Of a stretch of DNA of 38,564 nucleotides, positions 10,375 to 18,700 are shown in pieces. Each line of letters starts with the position of its first letter. Within the stretch, counting starts at the first letter, position 1. The notes under the pieces are model-generated. The model was not told the origin of the DNA and searched no databases. It saw only the letters and a list, made by a program, of their open reading frames with translations. This DNA is from Hyphomicrobium sp. (GTDB taxonomy: Bacteria; Pseudomonadota; Alphaproteobacteria; Rhizobiales; Hyphomicrobiaceae). The stretch lies in assembly GCA_002928955.1 (NCBI GenBank), contig PERT01000034.1, positions 1 to 38,564 on the forward strand. The letters run 5' to 3'. Made by a program: the position numbers and the translations under genes.

Positions 10375-10647
10375 ATGAGCAAGAAAGATTTGATCGATGC
10401 CGTGGCGAAAGCATGCGAGCTGACCAAGGAAAAGGCCGGCAGCGCCGTGGAAGCGGTGCTTGAGCACATCAAGTCCACGATGAATAATGGCGAGGAAGTG
10501 CGCATTCCGGACTTCGGCACGTTCAAGGTCGCCAAGCGCAAGGCCCGTGATGGCCGCAATCCGGCGACTGGGGCAACCATCAAGATCCCTGCATCGCGCG
10601 TTGCGAAGTTCACGCCCGCAAAGGGTTTGAAGGATCTGCTGAATTGA
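10375..10647 (+). CDS. hupB: DNA-binding protein HU
   Basis: HU is a small nucleoid protein that bends DNA as a dimer. The 90-residue product has the helical dimerisation region (MSKKDLIDAVAKACELTK), the DNA-contacting beta arm with GRNPATGATIKIPAS around residues 61-75, and the usual C-terminal helix ending KGLKDLLN. I chose the ATG at 10375, with AAGGA nine bases upstream; the frame is open further upstream, but that stretch is not HU-like. The leader contains the inverted repeat CTGTCGTCATGACAG at 10280-10294. It follows lon, as in many relatives, but has its own terminator. Confidence 0.97.
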   Translation: MSKKDLIDAVAKACELTKEKAGSAVEAVLEHIKSTMNNGEEVRIPDFGTFKVAKRKARDGRNPATGATIKIPASRVAKFTPAKGLKDLLN

Positions 10648-10673
10648 CGTCGGAGGTCTGACTGACAGTGTGT

Positions 10674-10709
10674 GGCGCGCGGCGGATGGTTTCCGTGGCG
10701 CGCCTTTTC
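10674..10709 (+). terminator. Intrinsic terminator after hupB
   Basis: GGCGCGC (10674-10680) pairs with GCGCGCC (10698-10704) across a loop of about 17 nt that can itself fold, followed by TTTT. It lies 27 bases after the hupB stop codon. Confidence 0.82.
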
Positions 10710-10926
10710 TGTGAGTGAGGCATGGCCGTCGCGTCGATGCCGCGATATTGGTGTGTTCTGGGTCCTGGACGGCGGCGCGACAAAGGGGAAGCAGGTGCAT
10801 TGCCGAGTAGCGGGCGTGGAGATAGAAATCCAATCGAAAGCTGGCCAGCCTCGCAGCCGATCACCTTATGCCAAAACCACCGGGAGCTCGCGAGCACTGA
10901 AGCGTGCCCGGTTCAGTAGAAAGGAA
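10710..10926. other. Non-coding stretch between two plus-strand terminators
   Basis: About 217 bases lie between the hupB terminator and the next hairpin with a T run. No convincing protein frame is present. Because the second terminator faces the plus strand, a small plus-strand RNA could start here and end near 10956, but I see no strong promoter. It may simply be spacer. Confidence 0.35.
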
Positions 10927-10956
10927 GGGTAGGCCGCGAGGCGGTACCCCCTTTTT
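10927..10956. terminator. Probable bidirectional terminator between hupB region and ptsH
   Basis: GGGTA-GGCCGC pairs with GCGG-TACCC around a GAG loop. The plus strand is followed by CCTTTTT. The minus strand is followed by a weaker TTCCTTTCT and lies 22 bases after the HPr stop codon, so it can also end the PTS operon. Confidence 0.75.
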
Positions 10957-10978
10957 GATGCCGGATCGATATCGCCGC

Positions 10979-11311
10979 TCACGCGTCCTCGATGCATTCC
11001 TCGCCGAAGCCGGCTTCAACAAGCGCCACCAGGGCTTCCAGTGCCTCCGGGCCATCTGGACCGTTGCTGACGATGTGAAGCACGGATCCTGGGCCGGCCG
11101 CCAGCATCATCAGGCCCATGATCGAGGTTCCGCCCACGGTCTGGCCATCCCGGGTAACACGGATATTCGCGTCGAATCTTTCAGCGCATTTCACGAATTT
11201 GGCCGAGGCTCGCGCGTGGAGCCCCTTCCTGTTGCGGATCGTCACTAGCGCTTCTGGCCGCTGGCTGTCTGTGATTTGGGGCATGGTGATGCGGTTGTCT
11301 TCGACTTTCAC
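10979..11311 (-). CDS. ptsH: Phosphocarrier protein HPr of the regulatory PTS
   Basis: HPr accepts phosphate from enzyme I on a histidine and passes it to EIIA. The 110-residue product carries the phosphoacceptor His32 in KGLHARASAKF and, 31 residues later, the regulatory Ser63 in GGTSIMGLMML, the target of HprK. The GTG start at 11311 overlaps the EIIA stop as GTGA, implying translational coupling. An ATG nine codons in, at 11284, gives 101 residues and is also possible. No sugar permease component is nearby, so this is the regulatory phosphorelay known in this order and not a sugar uptake system. Confidence 0.95.
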   Translation of the reverse strand: MKVEDNRITMPQITDSQRPEALVTIRNRKGLHARASAKFVKCAERFDANIRVTRDGQTVGGTSIMGLMMLAAGPGSVLHIVSNGPDGPEALEALVALVEAGFGEECIEDA

Positions 11312-11712
11312 GGATCGCCAGATAACTCTTGGCTGGCGATCTTGATGTACTTGCGGCCGGCTTCGCGCGCCTTGAGCACCGCATCGGCAAGGTCGACTTC
11401 AGCACGAATGCTCACGAGTTTGACCAGAATGGGCAGGTTGATGCCGGCAATAACCTCGACGTGGGCCTCGTCCATGATCGAAATGGCGAGATTGGATGGA
11501 GTGCCGCCAAACATGTCGGTCAAAACGACAACGCCCTTTCCGCTGTCGGCCCGCGAGATTGCCGCCAGGATGTCCGAGCGCCGCTTGGTCATATCGTCGT
11601 CGGGACCGATGGCTATCGTTTCAAGTCGCGACTGAGGGCCGACAACGTGCTCAAGGGCAGCACGGAATTCATCAGCAAGCCCGCCGTGCGTGACGATCAC
11701 AAGTCCGATCAT
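11308..11712 (-). CDS. PTS EIIA component, mannose family
   Basis: The 134-residue product is a stand-alone EIIA(Man) domain. It begins MIGLVIVTHGGLADEF, with phosphoacceptor His9 in the conserved VTHGG, and has the family segment TDMFGGTPSN around residues 66-76. In Hyphomicrobiales this protein takes phosphate from HPr and signals carbon or nitrogen status, because no EIIB/EIIC partners are encoded with it. The frame is open 29 codons further upstream, but that part is not conserved-looking. It is separated from hprK by about 230 bp containing a strong hairpin and two palindromes, so it may have its own promoter. Confidence 0.94.
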   Translation of the reverse strand: MIGLVIVTHGGLADEFRAALEHVVGPQSRLETIAIGPDDDMTKRRSDILAAISRADSGKGVVVLTDMFGGTPSNLAISIMDEAHVEVIAGINLPILVKLVSIRAEVDLADAVLKAREAGRKYIKIASQELSGDP

Positions 11713-11731
11713 TGCAAGTAGCCGATCCCGA

Positions 11732-11767
11732 CTGGAGCTCTTTCTGGAGCTAAGGGCTGCTGGAGCT
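11732..11767. repeat. Three copies of CTGGAGCT upstream of the EIIA gene
   Basis: The octamer CTGGAGCT occurs at 11732, 11744 and 11760 within 36 bases, directly in the leader of the EIIA gene. AGCTC is self-complementary, so the copies can pair with each other. This may be a regulator site or a leader structure; nothing proves either. Confidence 0.55.
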
Positions 11768-11779
11768 TTTGGCCACGGA

Positions 11780-11810
11780 GTGTTCAATTGAACACCCACA
11801 ATGGAATTGT
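11780..11810. promoter_or_regulatory. Operator-like double palindrome upstream of EIIA-HPr
   Basis: GTGTTCAATTGAACAC at 11780-11795 is a perfect 16-bp palindrome. Two bases later, ACAATGGAATTGT at 11798-11810 is a second dyad (5-3-5). They lie 68-98 bp upstream of the EIIA start codon. Perfect dyads of this length usually mark a dimeric regulator site. The regulator is unknown. Confidence 0.5.
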
Positions 11811-11910
11811 CTCGGACGCGCGATGCCGGCTTAGCATGGAACTCGAAAACCGCACGTCGTCACCGAACCACCAGAATTACAGGTTGGCAAGGGTTCGACT
11901 GCCGCGCAAG

Positions 11911-11939
11911 GGGGTGGCGCAAAATGTTCTCGCCACCCC
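11911..11939 (-). terminator. Strong hairpin after hprK
   Basis: GGGGTGGCG and CGCCACCCC form a perfect 9-bp stem with an 11-base loop, starting four bases after the hprK stop codon on the minus strand. No T run follows (CTTGCG), so it may attenuate or protect the chvI-chvG-hprK transcript and not end it fully. Confidence 0.55.
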
Positions 11940-11943
11940 GTCG

Positions 11944-12417
11944 CTATAATTCAACACCCGCGAGGCCGATCAGCAGCTTGACGGCCGACGAACAATCAAA
12001 GGCATGGAGCCGCAAGACGGGCATGGTCACGCCGAGGAGAGTGTCGCTGGGGACGGGATCGGGCAGGCGCTCAATCATGCCCGCTGCGACGAGGTCCACC
12101 AGCATCACGAGCCGGGCTTCAGCCAGCGGGTCGAAACGAACGACTCCGAGGCCCCGCACCTCGATCAAGCCGGCGATACTTTCCGGGGCCGAAGCCATTG
12201 GTATGTCCCCGCGGCGCGTGACAACCACCTGATCGTCGGCTACGAGGCGCACCGGCCCCGGCAAGAAGGAAGTCGGTCCGGTGGCGAGGCACCGCAACGC
12301 CAGGTCGGACTTTCCTGCCCCGGACGGACCGCGAATCAGAGCGGCGCGCGCGACGCCATCGACCAGCAACGCGATCGCCGTGCCATGTACCCGTTCAACT
12401 GCGCCGTCCAAGCCCAT
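11944..12417 (-). CDS. hprK: HPr kinase/phosphorylase, short alphaproteobacterial form
   Basis: HprK phosphorylates and dephosphorylates the regulatory serine of HPr. The 157-residue product consists only of the catalytic domain, the short form known in alphaproteobacteria; the N-terminal domain of Bacillus HprK is missing. The Walker A loop GPSGAGKS is at residues 30-37, and the family signature segment LIEVRGLGVV lies near residues 85-94. It overlaps the end of chvG by 23 bp, so chvI, chvG and hprK are likely co-transcribed. This links the acid/envelope sensor ChvG-ChvI to the PTS phosphorelay. Confidence 0.94.
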   Translation of the reverse strand: MGLDGAVERVHGTAIALLVDGVARAALIRGPSGAGKSDLALRCLATGPTSFLPGPVRLVADDQVVVTRRGDIPMASAPESIAGLIEVRGLGVVRFDPLAEARLVMLVDLVAAGMIERLPDPVPSDTLLGVTMPVLRLHAFDCSSAVKLLIGLAGVEL

Positions 12418-14338
12418 GGCCTCCGCGCGAGGGGGCCGGCAGGCGGCCGGCGGGTAATGTCACGACGAAGCGCGCACCGAGTCGATCGCCAGACGCCCGG
12501 CCGAAATTGCTTTCGGCGTACCGGTTCTCGGCGCGGATGTGGCCGCCATGGGCAATGACGATCTCTCTCGAAATCGACAACCCGAGCCCCGAATTGTCGC
12601 CGCGGCTCGTATTGGTCGTCGGGCGATAAGTATAGAAGCGCTCGAAGATCTTCGCGAGCTTGTCTTCTTCGATCCCTGGTCCCTGATCCTCGACCGCGAT
12701 TTCGACGGCCAGATCGTTGCGGGTGGCGATGACCTCCACGGTTCCGTCTTTCGGGGAGAAAGAGATCGCGTTGTCGACGAGGTTCGTCAGCACTTGCGCG
12801 ATGCGGCCATCGTTGCCGTCAACCACGAAGCTTGCAGGGGGCGCTGCACCGTTGATGCGGAGCAAGACGTTGCAGCCGCGGCCGTTTGCGCGCTCCGCCA
12901 TGACATCAACCACGCTCTCGAGCACGTCGATCAGCGCAACTGGCCCTGTATGCTGACGTGCAAGTTCGGCATCGAGCCGTGACGCCTTCGATACGTCCGT
13001 AATCAGCCGATTGAGCCGCTTCAATTCGATCTGGATCTGATCGACCAGTTCCTGCCGATGCGCGTCAGTCTTGGCGTAGGTCAAGGATTCCGCCGTGGAG
13101 CGGGCCGCCGTCAGCGGGTTCTTGAGTTCGTGCGCCACGTCGGCCGCGAACTTCTCGCTGGCTTCGATCCGTCGATAGAGGGCTTCCGTCATCGATCGGA
13201 AGGCGCGCGCCATCTGGCCGACCTCGTCCTGGCGTTCGGCATAGTCCGGCAACTCGTGGCGCTGATTGATGTTGCGGCTTACCGCCATCGCCGTATCGGA
13301 CAATTTCCGCATGGGTCCCGCAACCGTCCGGTCGAGCAACAGCGATGAAACGATCGCCGCCGCCAGAGCCATCGCTGCCAGCCAAAGGATCACCTTGCGC
13401 TGCTCATCGAGTATCTCGTCGATCTCCCCCGGCCGTGTCGACAGCAGCAGCACACCGTGCACCGCTTTCGCCCTTTGGATGGGCACCGGGACGGCCACAA
13501 TCTGGTCACCGGCATCGTTGAGCAGCAGCATCGGTGTCGGGGGGGCGCCTTTCAAGGCTGCGGCGACTTCCTTGTAGGCGGTGCCCTTGCCGCTGCCGAT
13601 CTCCTTGTAGACCGGCAAGTCCTTGTCGATCAGCCACTGGGTCAGCCGGGTCCAGAAATCCTTCGGCTTGCCTCCCAAGTCGGACGGCGTCTCCGACTTC
13701 GAAATCTGTCCGGGCGTCAGGAAGCGGGCGCTGTCGACGATGAGCGAGCCGTCGCGACCGTAGATGCGCGCACGTACCTGCGTGTTCTGTGTCAAACGCC
13801 TCAGGATCGGCGACACCTGCTCTGGCCGTATCGAGAGTTCGAGCGCGGCAAACCCGTCGTCGCGAAATGGGATGAGCGATCCCTCCGCCTCCGGTAGCTT
13901 GTTGGGATCGAGGTCAATGCCCTGGCGGGTGACCTTGGCGTTCGCCGCAATCGCTGCGGCAATGATCTCACCCTGGGTCTTGAGTGCATCCTGCTTCGCC
14001 CCGATCAGCCACGTATGATACTGGGTGAGGTAAAGAATGCCGACCAGCAACAGAACCAGAGCTGCGAGGTTCGACAGCAGGATGCGACGCAACAGGTTGG
14101 CCGAGAGAAAGTGGACCAAAGGCTGCCGCGACCACCAGATCTTGGTCAACCTCCATCGATTGGCAGGTTTCTGCGGCGAATGATCCAAGGCATCAGTGTC
14201 GACGATGCCCGTCGCCAGCTGGGCATGGAATTGGCCAGCTTGACCAGCCCCGGCCTGAAGGGCCTGAGCCTCACCAGCCCGTGTTTCCAGCCCCGTGTCG
14301 AGCGCCATTCTGCCTCCCAACGCATAATCGCTGGCCAC
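12395..14338 (-). CDS. chvG: Sensor histidine kinase ChvG (ExoS family)
   Basis: The 647-residue inner-membrane sensor kinase has a cytoplasmic N-terminal tail, TM1 near residues 86-106, a periplasmic sensor of about 210 residues, TM2 near 316-336, a HAMP region, the HisKA box with His403 (DVAHELKNPL) and a HATPase domain with DQGPGIEEDK and SGLGLSISREI. In Agrobacterium and Sinorhizobium, ChvG/ExoS phosphorylates ChvI and responds to acid or envelope stress through the periplasmic repressor ExoR. It follows chvI after about 50 bp and overlaps hprK. An alternative start lies at residue 11. Confidence 0.96.
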   Translation of the reverse strand: MASDYALGGRMALDTGLETRAGEAQALQAGAGQAGQFHAQLATGIVDTDALDHSPQKPANRWRLTKIWWSRQPLVHFLSANLLRRILLSNLAALVLLLVGILYLTQYHTWLIGAKQDALKTQGEIIAAAIAANAKVTRQGIDLDPNKLPEAEGSLIPFRDDGFAALELSIRPEQVSPILRRLTQNTQVRARIYGRDGSLIVDSARFLTPGQISKSETPSDLGGKPKDFWTRLTQWLIDKDLPVYKEIGSGKGTAYKEVAAALKGAPPTPMLLLNDAGDQIVAVPVPIQRAKAVHGVLLLSTRPGEIDEILDEQRKVILWLAAMALAAAIVSSLLLDRTVAGPMRKLSDTAMAVSRNINQRHELPDYAERQDEVGQMARAFRSMTEALYRRIEASEKFAADVAHELKNPLTAARSTAESLTYAKTDAHRQELVDQIQIELKRLNRLITDVSKASRLDAELARQHTGPVALIDVLESVVDVMAERANGRGCNVLLRINGAAPPASFVVDGNDGRIAQVLTNLVDNAISFSPKDGTVEVIATRNDLAVEIAVEDQGPGIEEDKLAKIFERFYTYRPTTNTSRGDNSGLGLSISREIVIAHGGHIRAENRYAESNFGRASGDRLGARFVVTLPAGRLPAPSRGGHGLGRRS

Positions 14339-14391
14339 TGCAGGCTATCACGCCCGCCGCCGCTCGAAAGCATCCTCGGGCGACGCGGCGA

Positions 14392-15099
14392 TCAGGCTTC
14401 CTTGAAGCGGTAACCTACCCCGTAGAGCGTCTCGATCACGTCGAAATCGTCGTCGACCTGCTTGAACTTTTTCCGCAGCCGCTTGATGTGGCTGTCGATT
14501 GTTCTGTCGTCGACGTAGACCTGATCGTCGTAGGCCGCATCCATGAGCGCGTCTCGGGTCTTGACCACTCCGGGCCGGGTGGCGAGCGCTTGCAGGATCA
14601 GGAATTCCGTAACCGTCAGTGTCACCGGCTTGTTGTCCCAGTGGCAAGTGTGCCGCTCGGGATCGAGCTTGAGCTTGCCGCGTTCGAGGATGCGGGCCGC
14701 CTCCGCCGCCGACGGCGCCGCGTCCTTGGGCTGGAAGCGGCGCAGGATAGCGCGCACGCGTTCGACGATGAGCCGCTGGGAGAAGGGCTTGGCAATGTAA
14801 TCGTCGGCGCCCATCTTAAGCCCGAACAACTCGTCGATCTCCTCGTCCTTGGACGTTAGGAAGATAACCGGCATGTCCGACTGTTGGCGAACGCGGCGCA
14901 AAAGCTCCATTCCGTCCATGCGCGGCATCTTGATGTCGAATATACCGAGGTCAGCCGGTTCCTCGGTGAGTGCCTCAAGTGCCTCCTGGCCGTCGTTGTA
15001 TGTCCGCACCTTGTAACCTTCGGCTTCGAGTGCGAGACGCAGCGATGATAGGATGTTGCGCTCGTCGTCAACCAGCGCGATCGTGCTTTTCTCTTTCAT
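14392..15099 (-). CDS. chvI: Response regulator ChvI (OmpR family)
   Basis: The 235-residue product has a receiver domain with Asp11, Asp12, the phosphoacceptor Asp55 ([11 protein letters not shown]) and Lys in IAKPF, followed by an OmpR-type winged helix domain ending [10 protein letters not shown]. It is the DNA-binding partner of ChvG, controlling envelope, exopolysaccharide and metabolic genes in this order. I chose [10 protein letters not shown] at 15099; the frame is open 45 codons upstream without receiver-like sequence. GAGGGG precedes the ATG by about 13 bases. It is divergent from the HugZ-like gene across about 140 bp. Confidence 0.96.
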   Translation of the reverse strand: MKEKSTIALVDDERNILSSLRLALEAEGYKVRTYNDGQEALEALTEEPADLGIFDIKMPRMDGMELLRRVRQQSDMPVIFLTSKDEEIDELFGLKMGADDYIAKPFSQRLIVERVRAILRRFQPKDAAPSAAEAARILERGKLKLDPERHTCHWDNKPVTLTVTEFLILQALATRPGVVKTRDALMDAAYDDQVYVDDRTIDSHIKRLRKKFKQVDDDFDVIETLYGVGYRFKEA

Positions 15100-15239
15100 T
15101 GCCGTCTTTAGCCCCTCGGATCCAATCCAGCCGCTCGCAATGTGCGGCGCGATGACGTTACGATCTTGATGCGGACACCGTTGCAGCCGTGAGCTGAATA
15201 GCACTTGAATAAGCGACCACCCAGGAGCGAGCAAGAGTC

Positions 15240-16064
15240 ATGGCGCCCGACAATACGCCCGACAATGCGGCAACGCCAGCCTCATGGGCTGCCCTTCCTG
15301 GCACCAGTGGAAACCCCGATCGCAAACGTCCGCAGCCAATGGAACTTTCGCCGCCTGCGCTAGCGGCCCGTCTGGTGCGACAAGCATTGAAGGCTGCCCT
15401 CGGCACGCTCGACCGAACCACGGGGCACCCTTACGCCTCGTTGGTGACTGTTGCAACCGAGCCGGAAGGATCGCCTGTTCTCCTGATCTCGGAATTGGCG
15501 TTGCATACCCGCAATCTACAAGCTGATCAGCGCGCAAGTCTGATGATCGACGGCACCGCGCCAGACGGCGATCCGCTGGCCGGCGGGCGGGTGACGCTCG
15601 TGGGCCGATGCATCCCGAGCGAGAGTGCAACCGCTGCCGGCCGCTTTATCTCTCGGCATCCCGCGGCCGCAGTCTACGCGGGCTTTGCCGACTTCCGGTT
15701 CTACCGGTTTGACGTGGAAAAAGCGCATTTTATCGGCGGGTTTGGGCGTATTGTCGATCTTGAGCCTGCGGCAATCGTCACATCATCTTCCCGGAGCGAG
15801 ACACTGGCCGCTGCCGAAGCCAGGATTGTCGCAAAGGTTAATGCGGAATTCGGCCTTTCGCTCGGGTGCATTGCCGACTCCCATGGCGGCGCAACCGTCG
15901 GGAACTGGCGCATCAGCGGCTTGGATGGCGAGGGCATCGATCTCGTTGGGACGGCTGCTGCCCTTCGGGTGCCTTTCGCGCAGCCTGTCGCAACACCCGA
16001 GGCGGTCTGGCAGGAAATTGAGCGACTTGCGCGAGAAGCTGGTCAGGATAAAATGAAAGTGTAG
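15240..16064 (+). CDS. HugZ-family (pyridoxamine 5'-phosphate oxidase-like) protein
   Basis: The 274-residue product has a split-barrel flavin/heme-binding domain at about residues 45-165 (ASLVTVATEPEGSPVLLISE, SLMIDGT, RVTLVGRC) and a C-terminal DUF2470-type domain at about 185-265 (INAEFG-like segment, DSHGG, GIDLVG). HugZ proteins bind or degrade heme; others of this fold are flavin reductases. Which activity applies cannot be told. The gene sits between chvI and pckA. The first 40 residues are proline/alanine-rich and low in conservation, so a later start such as residue 34 is possible. A hairpin without a T run follows at 16093-16113. Confidence 0.85.
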   Translation: MAPDNTPDNAATPASWAALPGTSGNPDRKRPQPMELSPPALAARLVRQALKAALGTLDRTTGHPYASLVTVATEPEGSPVLLISELALHTRNLQADQRASLMIDGTAPDGDPLAGGRVTLVGRCIPSESATAAGRFISRHPAAAVYAGFADFRFYRFDVEKAHFIGGFGRIVDLEPAAIVTSSSRSETLAAAEARIVAKVNAEFGLSLGCIADSHGGATVGNWRISGLDGEGIDLVGTAAALRVPFAQPVATPEAVWQEIERLAREAGQDKMKV

Positions 16065-16316
16065 CGCAGGATCGGCTCGGATCAAGCGTTGTGCCATGCG
16101 GAAAATGCATGGCGTTTGGTCAACAATCGAAGTGGATATGTGTTTTCGACTTTGTGACGGATTGTCGAAGCGAGGTTAGTTGCTTAGTGCAGCAGCCAGC
16201 GCGAGTGGGCCGTAACGTCCGCTGCTCTCGACACTGCGCCGTGAGCTTCGTGTGTCTTGGCAATCGCAAGGCACGCTCACTACCCGAACCCTCAAGACGG
16301 GACTGCGACGAACCCT

Positions 16317-17906
16317 ATGAAACACCTTATGTTTCCAATCGAAACTGCGCGCGATGTGCATTCCAACCTCCGTGAGGCCGATCTCGTCGAGCTAGCTATT
16401 CACCGCAACGAGGGACGGCTAGCCTCGACGGGCGCTCTGGTGGTCGAGACGGGGCAGCACACGGGCCGGTCGGCGCAGGACAAGTACGTCGTGCGGGATG
16501 CCGAGAGCGATAGCCAGATTTGGTGGGACAACTCCAAGGCGATGACGGAGGAGCAGTTCGACCGCCTCTACGCCGATTTTGTGAGCTTTGCCAAACACAA
16601 AGACCTGTTCGTCCAGGACCTTTACGCAGGAGCTGACCTCGGCCACCGCCTGCCGTGCCGGATCGTGACTGAATATGCATGGCACGCGCTGTTCATTCGC
16701 CATCTGTTGCGCCGACCGGAGCCAGCAGAGCTTGCCGGCTTTGCACCGGAGTTTACGGTGGTCAACCTGCCGAGCTTCCGCGCCGCCCCAGAGCACATCG
16801 GCGTGCGCAGCGAGACCGTGATCGCATGCAACTTTACCAAGCGTATCGTGCTGATTGGCGGCACCAGCTATGCCGGTGAGACCAAGAAGAGCGTGTTCTC
16901 GTTCCTCAATTATCTCCTGCCTTTGAAGGGCGTCATGCCAATGCACTGCTCGGCCAACGTCGGCCCTGAGGGCGACTCGGCCGTGTTTTTCGGCCTTTCC
17001 GGCACCGGCAAAACGACCCTTTCGGCGGATCCCAGCCGTACGCTCTTGGGCGATGACGAGCATGGCTGGTCCGAAGACGGTGTCTTCAACTTCGAGGGCG
17101 GCTGTTACGCCAAGACCATCCGGCTCTCACGCGTTGCGGAGCCCGAAATCTGGGATGCGTCAAACCGCTTCGGCACCGTTCTCGAGAACGTCGTCCTGAA
17201 GGGGCCCGAGCGCGTGCCGGACTTCGACGACAACAAGCTCGCGGAGAACGCGCGCTCGGCTTATCCGCTGCACTATATCGCAAACGCCAGTTCCACAGGG
17301 CGGGCCGGCCACCCGAACAACATCGTGATGTTGACCGCCGACGCTTTCGGCATCATGCCGCCGATCGCCAAGCTGACACCGTCGCAGGCGATGTATCACT
17401 TCCTGTCGGGCTACACGGCAAAGGTCGCGGGTACTGAAAAGGGTATGGGCAACGAACCGTCTGCGACGTTCTCGACCTGCTTCGGCGCACCATTCATGCC
17501 GCGTCACCCGACTGTCTACGGAAACCTGCTGAGGGCTCTCATCGCCGAGCACAAAGTCGACTGCTGGCTGGTCAACACCGGCTGGACCGGCGGAAAGTTC
17601 GGGACCGGGGCACGCATGCCGATCAAGGCGACTCGCGCACTGCTGAACGCCGCGTTGTCGGGAAATCTCGCGACCCAGCCGATGCGGACCGATCCCGTGT
17701 TCGGCTTCCAAGTGCCGCTGTCGCTGGCTGGCGTCGACGCTAAAATTCTGACTCCGCGTGACACCTGGGCGGATCCGGCGGCCTATGACAAGCAGGCTCA
17801 GGCGCTGGTCGACATGTTCACCAAGAACTTCGCGAAGTTCGAAGCCCACGTCGATGCCGACGTGCGGGCCGCCGGCCCATTGGTCGGGAAGCTGGCAGCG
17901 GAGTGA
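16317..17906 (+). CDS. pckA: Phosphoenolpyruvate carboxykinase (ATP)
   Basis: This enzyme decarboxylates oxaloacetate to phosphoenolpyruvate with ATP, the entry step of gluconeogenesis from C4 acids. The 529-residue product is of normal length. The substrate-binding motif [14 protein letters not shown] is near residues 43-56, the kinase Walker A is [13 protein letters not shown] near residues 223-235, the metal-binding GDDEHGW follows, and [16 protein letters not shown] lies near 421-436. I chose ATG 16317 over an in-frame TTG at 16257. The neighbourhood of chvIG and pckA is conserved in the order, and PEP links pckA to the adjacent PTS. A weak hairpin without a T run at 17907-17939 follows the stop codon. 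Confidence 0.97.
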   Translation: MKHLMFPIETARDVHSNLREADLVELAIHRNEGRLASTGALVVETGQHTGRSAQDKYVVRDAESDSQIWWDNSKAMTEEQFDRLYADFVSFAKHKDLFVQDLYAGADLGHRLPCRIVTEYAWHALFIRHLLRRPEPAELAGFAPEFTVVNLPSFRAAPEHIGVRSETVIACNFTKRIVLIGGTSYAGETKKSVFSFLNYLLPLKGVMPMHCSANVGPEGDSAVFFGLSGTGKTTLSADPSRTLLGDDEHGWSEDGVFNFEGGCYAKTIRLSRVAEPEIWDASNRFGTVLENVVLKGPERVPDFDDNKLAENARSAYPLHYIANASSTGRAGHPNNIVMLTADAFGIMPPIAKLTPSQAMYHFLSGYTAKVAGTEKGMGNEPSATFSTCFGAPFMPRHPTVYGNLLRALIAEHKVDCWLVNTGWTGGKFGTGARMPIKATRALLNAALSGNLATQPMRTDPVFGFQVPLSLAGVDAKILTPRDTWADPAAYDKQAQALVDMFTKNFAKFEAHVDADVRAAGPLVGKLAAE

Positions 17907-17994
17907 GGTGGAGATTGTCTTCGTCCGATCTCCGCCACCATCCATGTATTCGAGGCCCTATAACCACTCGCCGGGTAGCGCCTCATTTCCCTCG

Positions 17995-18501
17995 CTACTT
18001 CACCTCGTCGAGCAGGTAGTTTTTCATCAGGTAGTTGAGCGAGGCGCGCCAGCCTTCGTCGGTATTGCCTCGCAGGTCCACGCTCTTCACGAACGTCAGC
18101 TTGCCTGTTTCGACGTCGCCCCAGTAAATGTTGAGGTTCAGGATGAGGTTCGACACCTTCTGAACCTCGCCGTAGACGAGCCGTTTCGCGCCAAGAGCCT
18201 TTGAAAAATCGAGCTCGCAGCCGTTGCACTCGCCGATATTCGGGCGCGCGGCGATGACTTTTTGCATGGCGGCGTCGGGCTGGACCACCACGAAACGGCC
18301 GCTGCCACTCAACTTCTCGATGAAGAAGTCGTCGGCCTGTTTGATGCGGACGACCTCGTCGGGTCGTGTCGGCTCTTGCGAGGTATTGTTGAACCTGATT
18401 CCGAAGAACGCAACTTTCAGGGGCTCTGCGGTGGCGGCGGCCGTCGACACTATGCAACTGAACAAGAACATGACGATAGCGGCTGAGCTACGGTGGCGCA
18501 T
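17995..18501 (-). CDS. Secreted protein, DUF2380/DUF3280-like
   Basis: The 168-residue product has a clear signal peptide (MRHRSSAAIVMFLFSCIVS, cleavage after TAAATA), leaving a periplasmic domain of about 143 residues. The mature part starts EPLKVAFFGIRF and contains GECNGCELDFSKALGAKRLVYGE as two halves around residue 100, with two cysteines three residues apart, then LNIYWGDVETGKL and NTDEGWRASL. It resembles uncharacterised DUF2380/DUF3280 periplasmic proteins, whose fold recalls nucleotide-exchange or curli-assembly-type lipoproteins, but no activity is known. It converges with pckA. Confidence 0.78.
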   Translation of the reverse strand: MRHRSSAAIVMFLFSCIVSTAAATAEPLKVAFFGIRFNNTSQEPTRPDEVVRIKQADDFFIEKLSGSGRFVVVQPDAAMQKVIAARPNIGECNGCELDFSKALGAKRLVYGEVQKVSNLILNLNIYWGDVETGKLTFVKSVDLRGNTDEGWRASLNYLMKNYLLDEVK

Positions 18502-18700
18502 CTTGGATCCCAAAGGTTGAAGCTCCCGGCGAAGGCGTATTGCCGCCGGCAAATGCGAGCTTCCAATCTACACCACACGTCCGGCGGCTGCATACACGCG
18601 TCTTTTCCCGAGGGAGCGAAGGGCGGCCGGAGCTGGCACCAACGCGCGTGCATCCTTATCGTTCCACTTGGCAATCAACAGGCCTTCGAGCAGGACTTGC

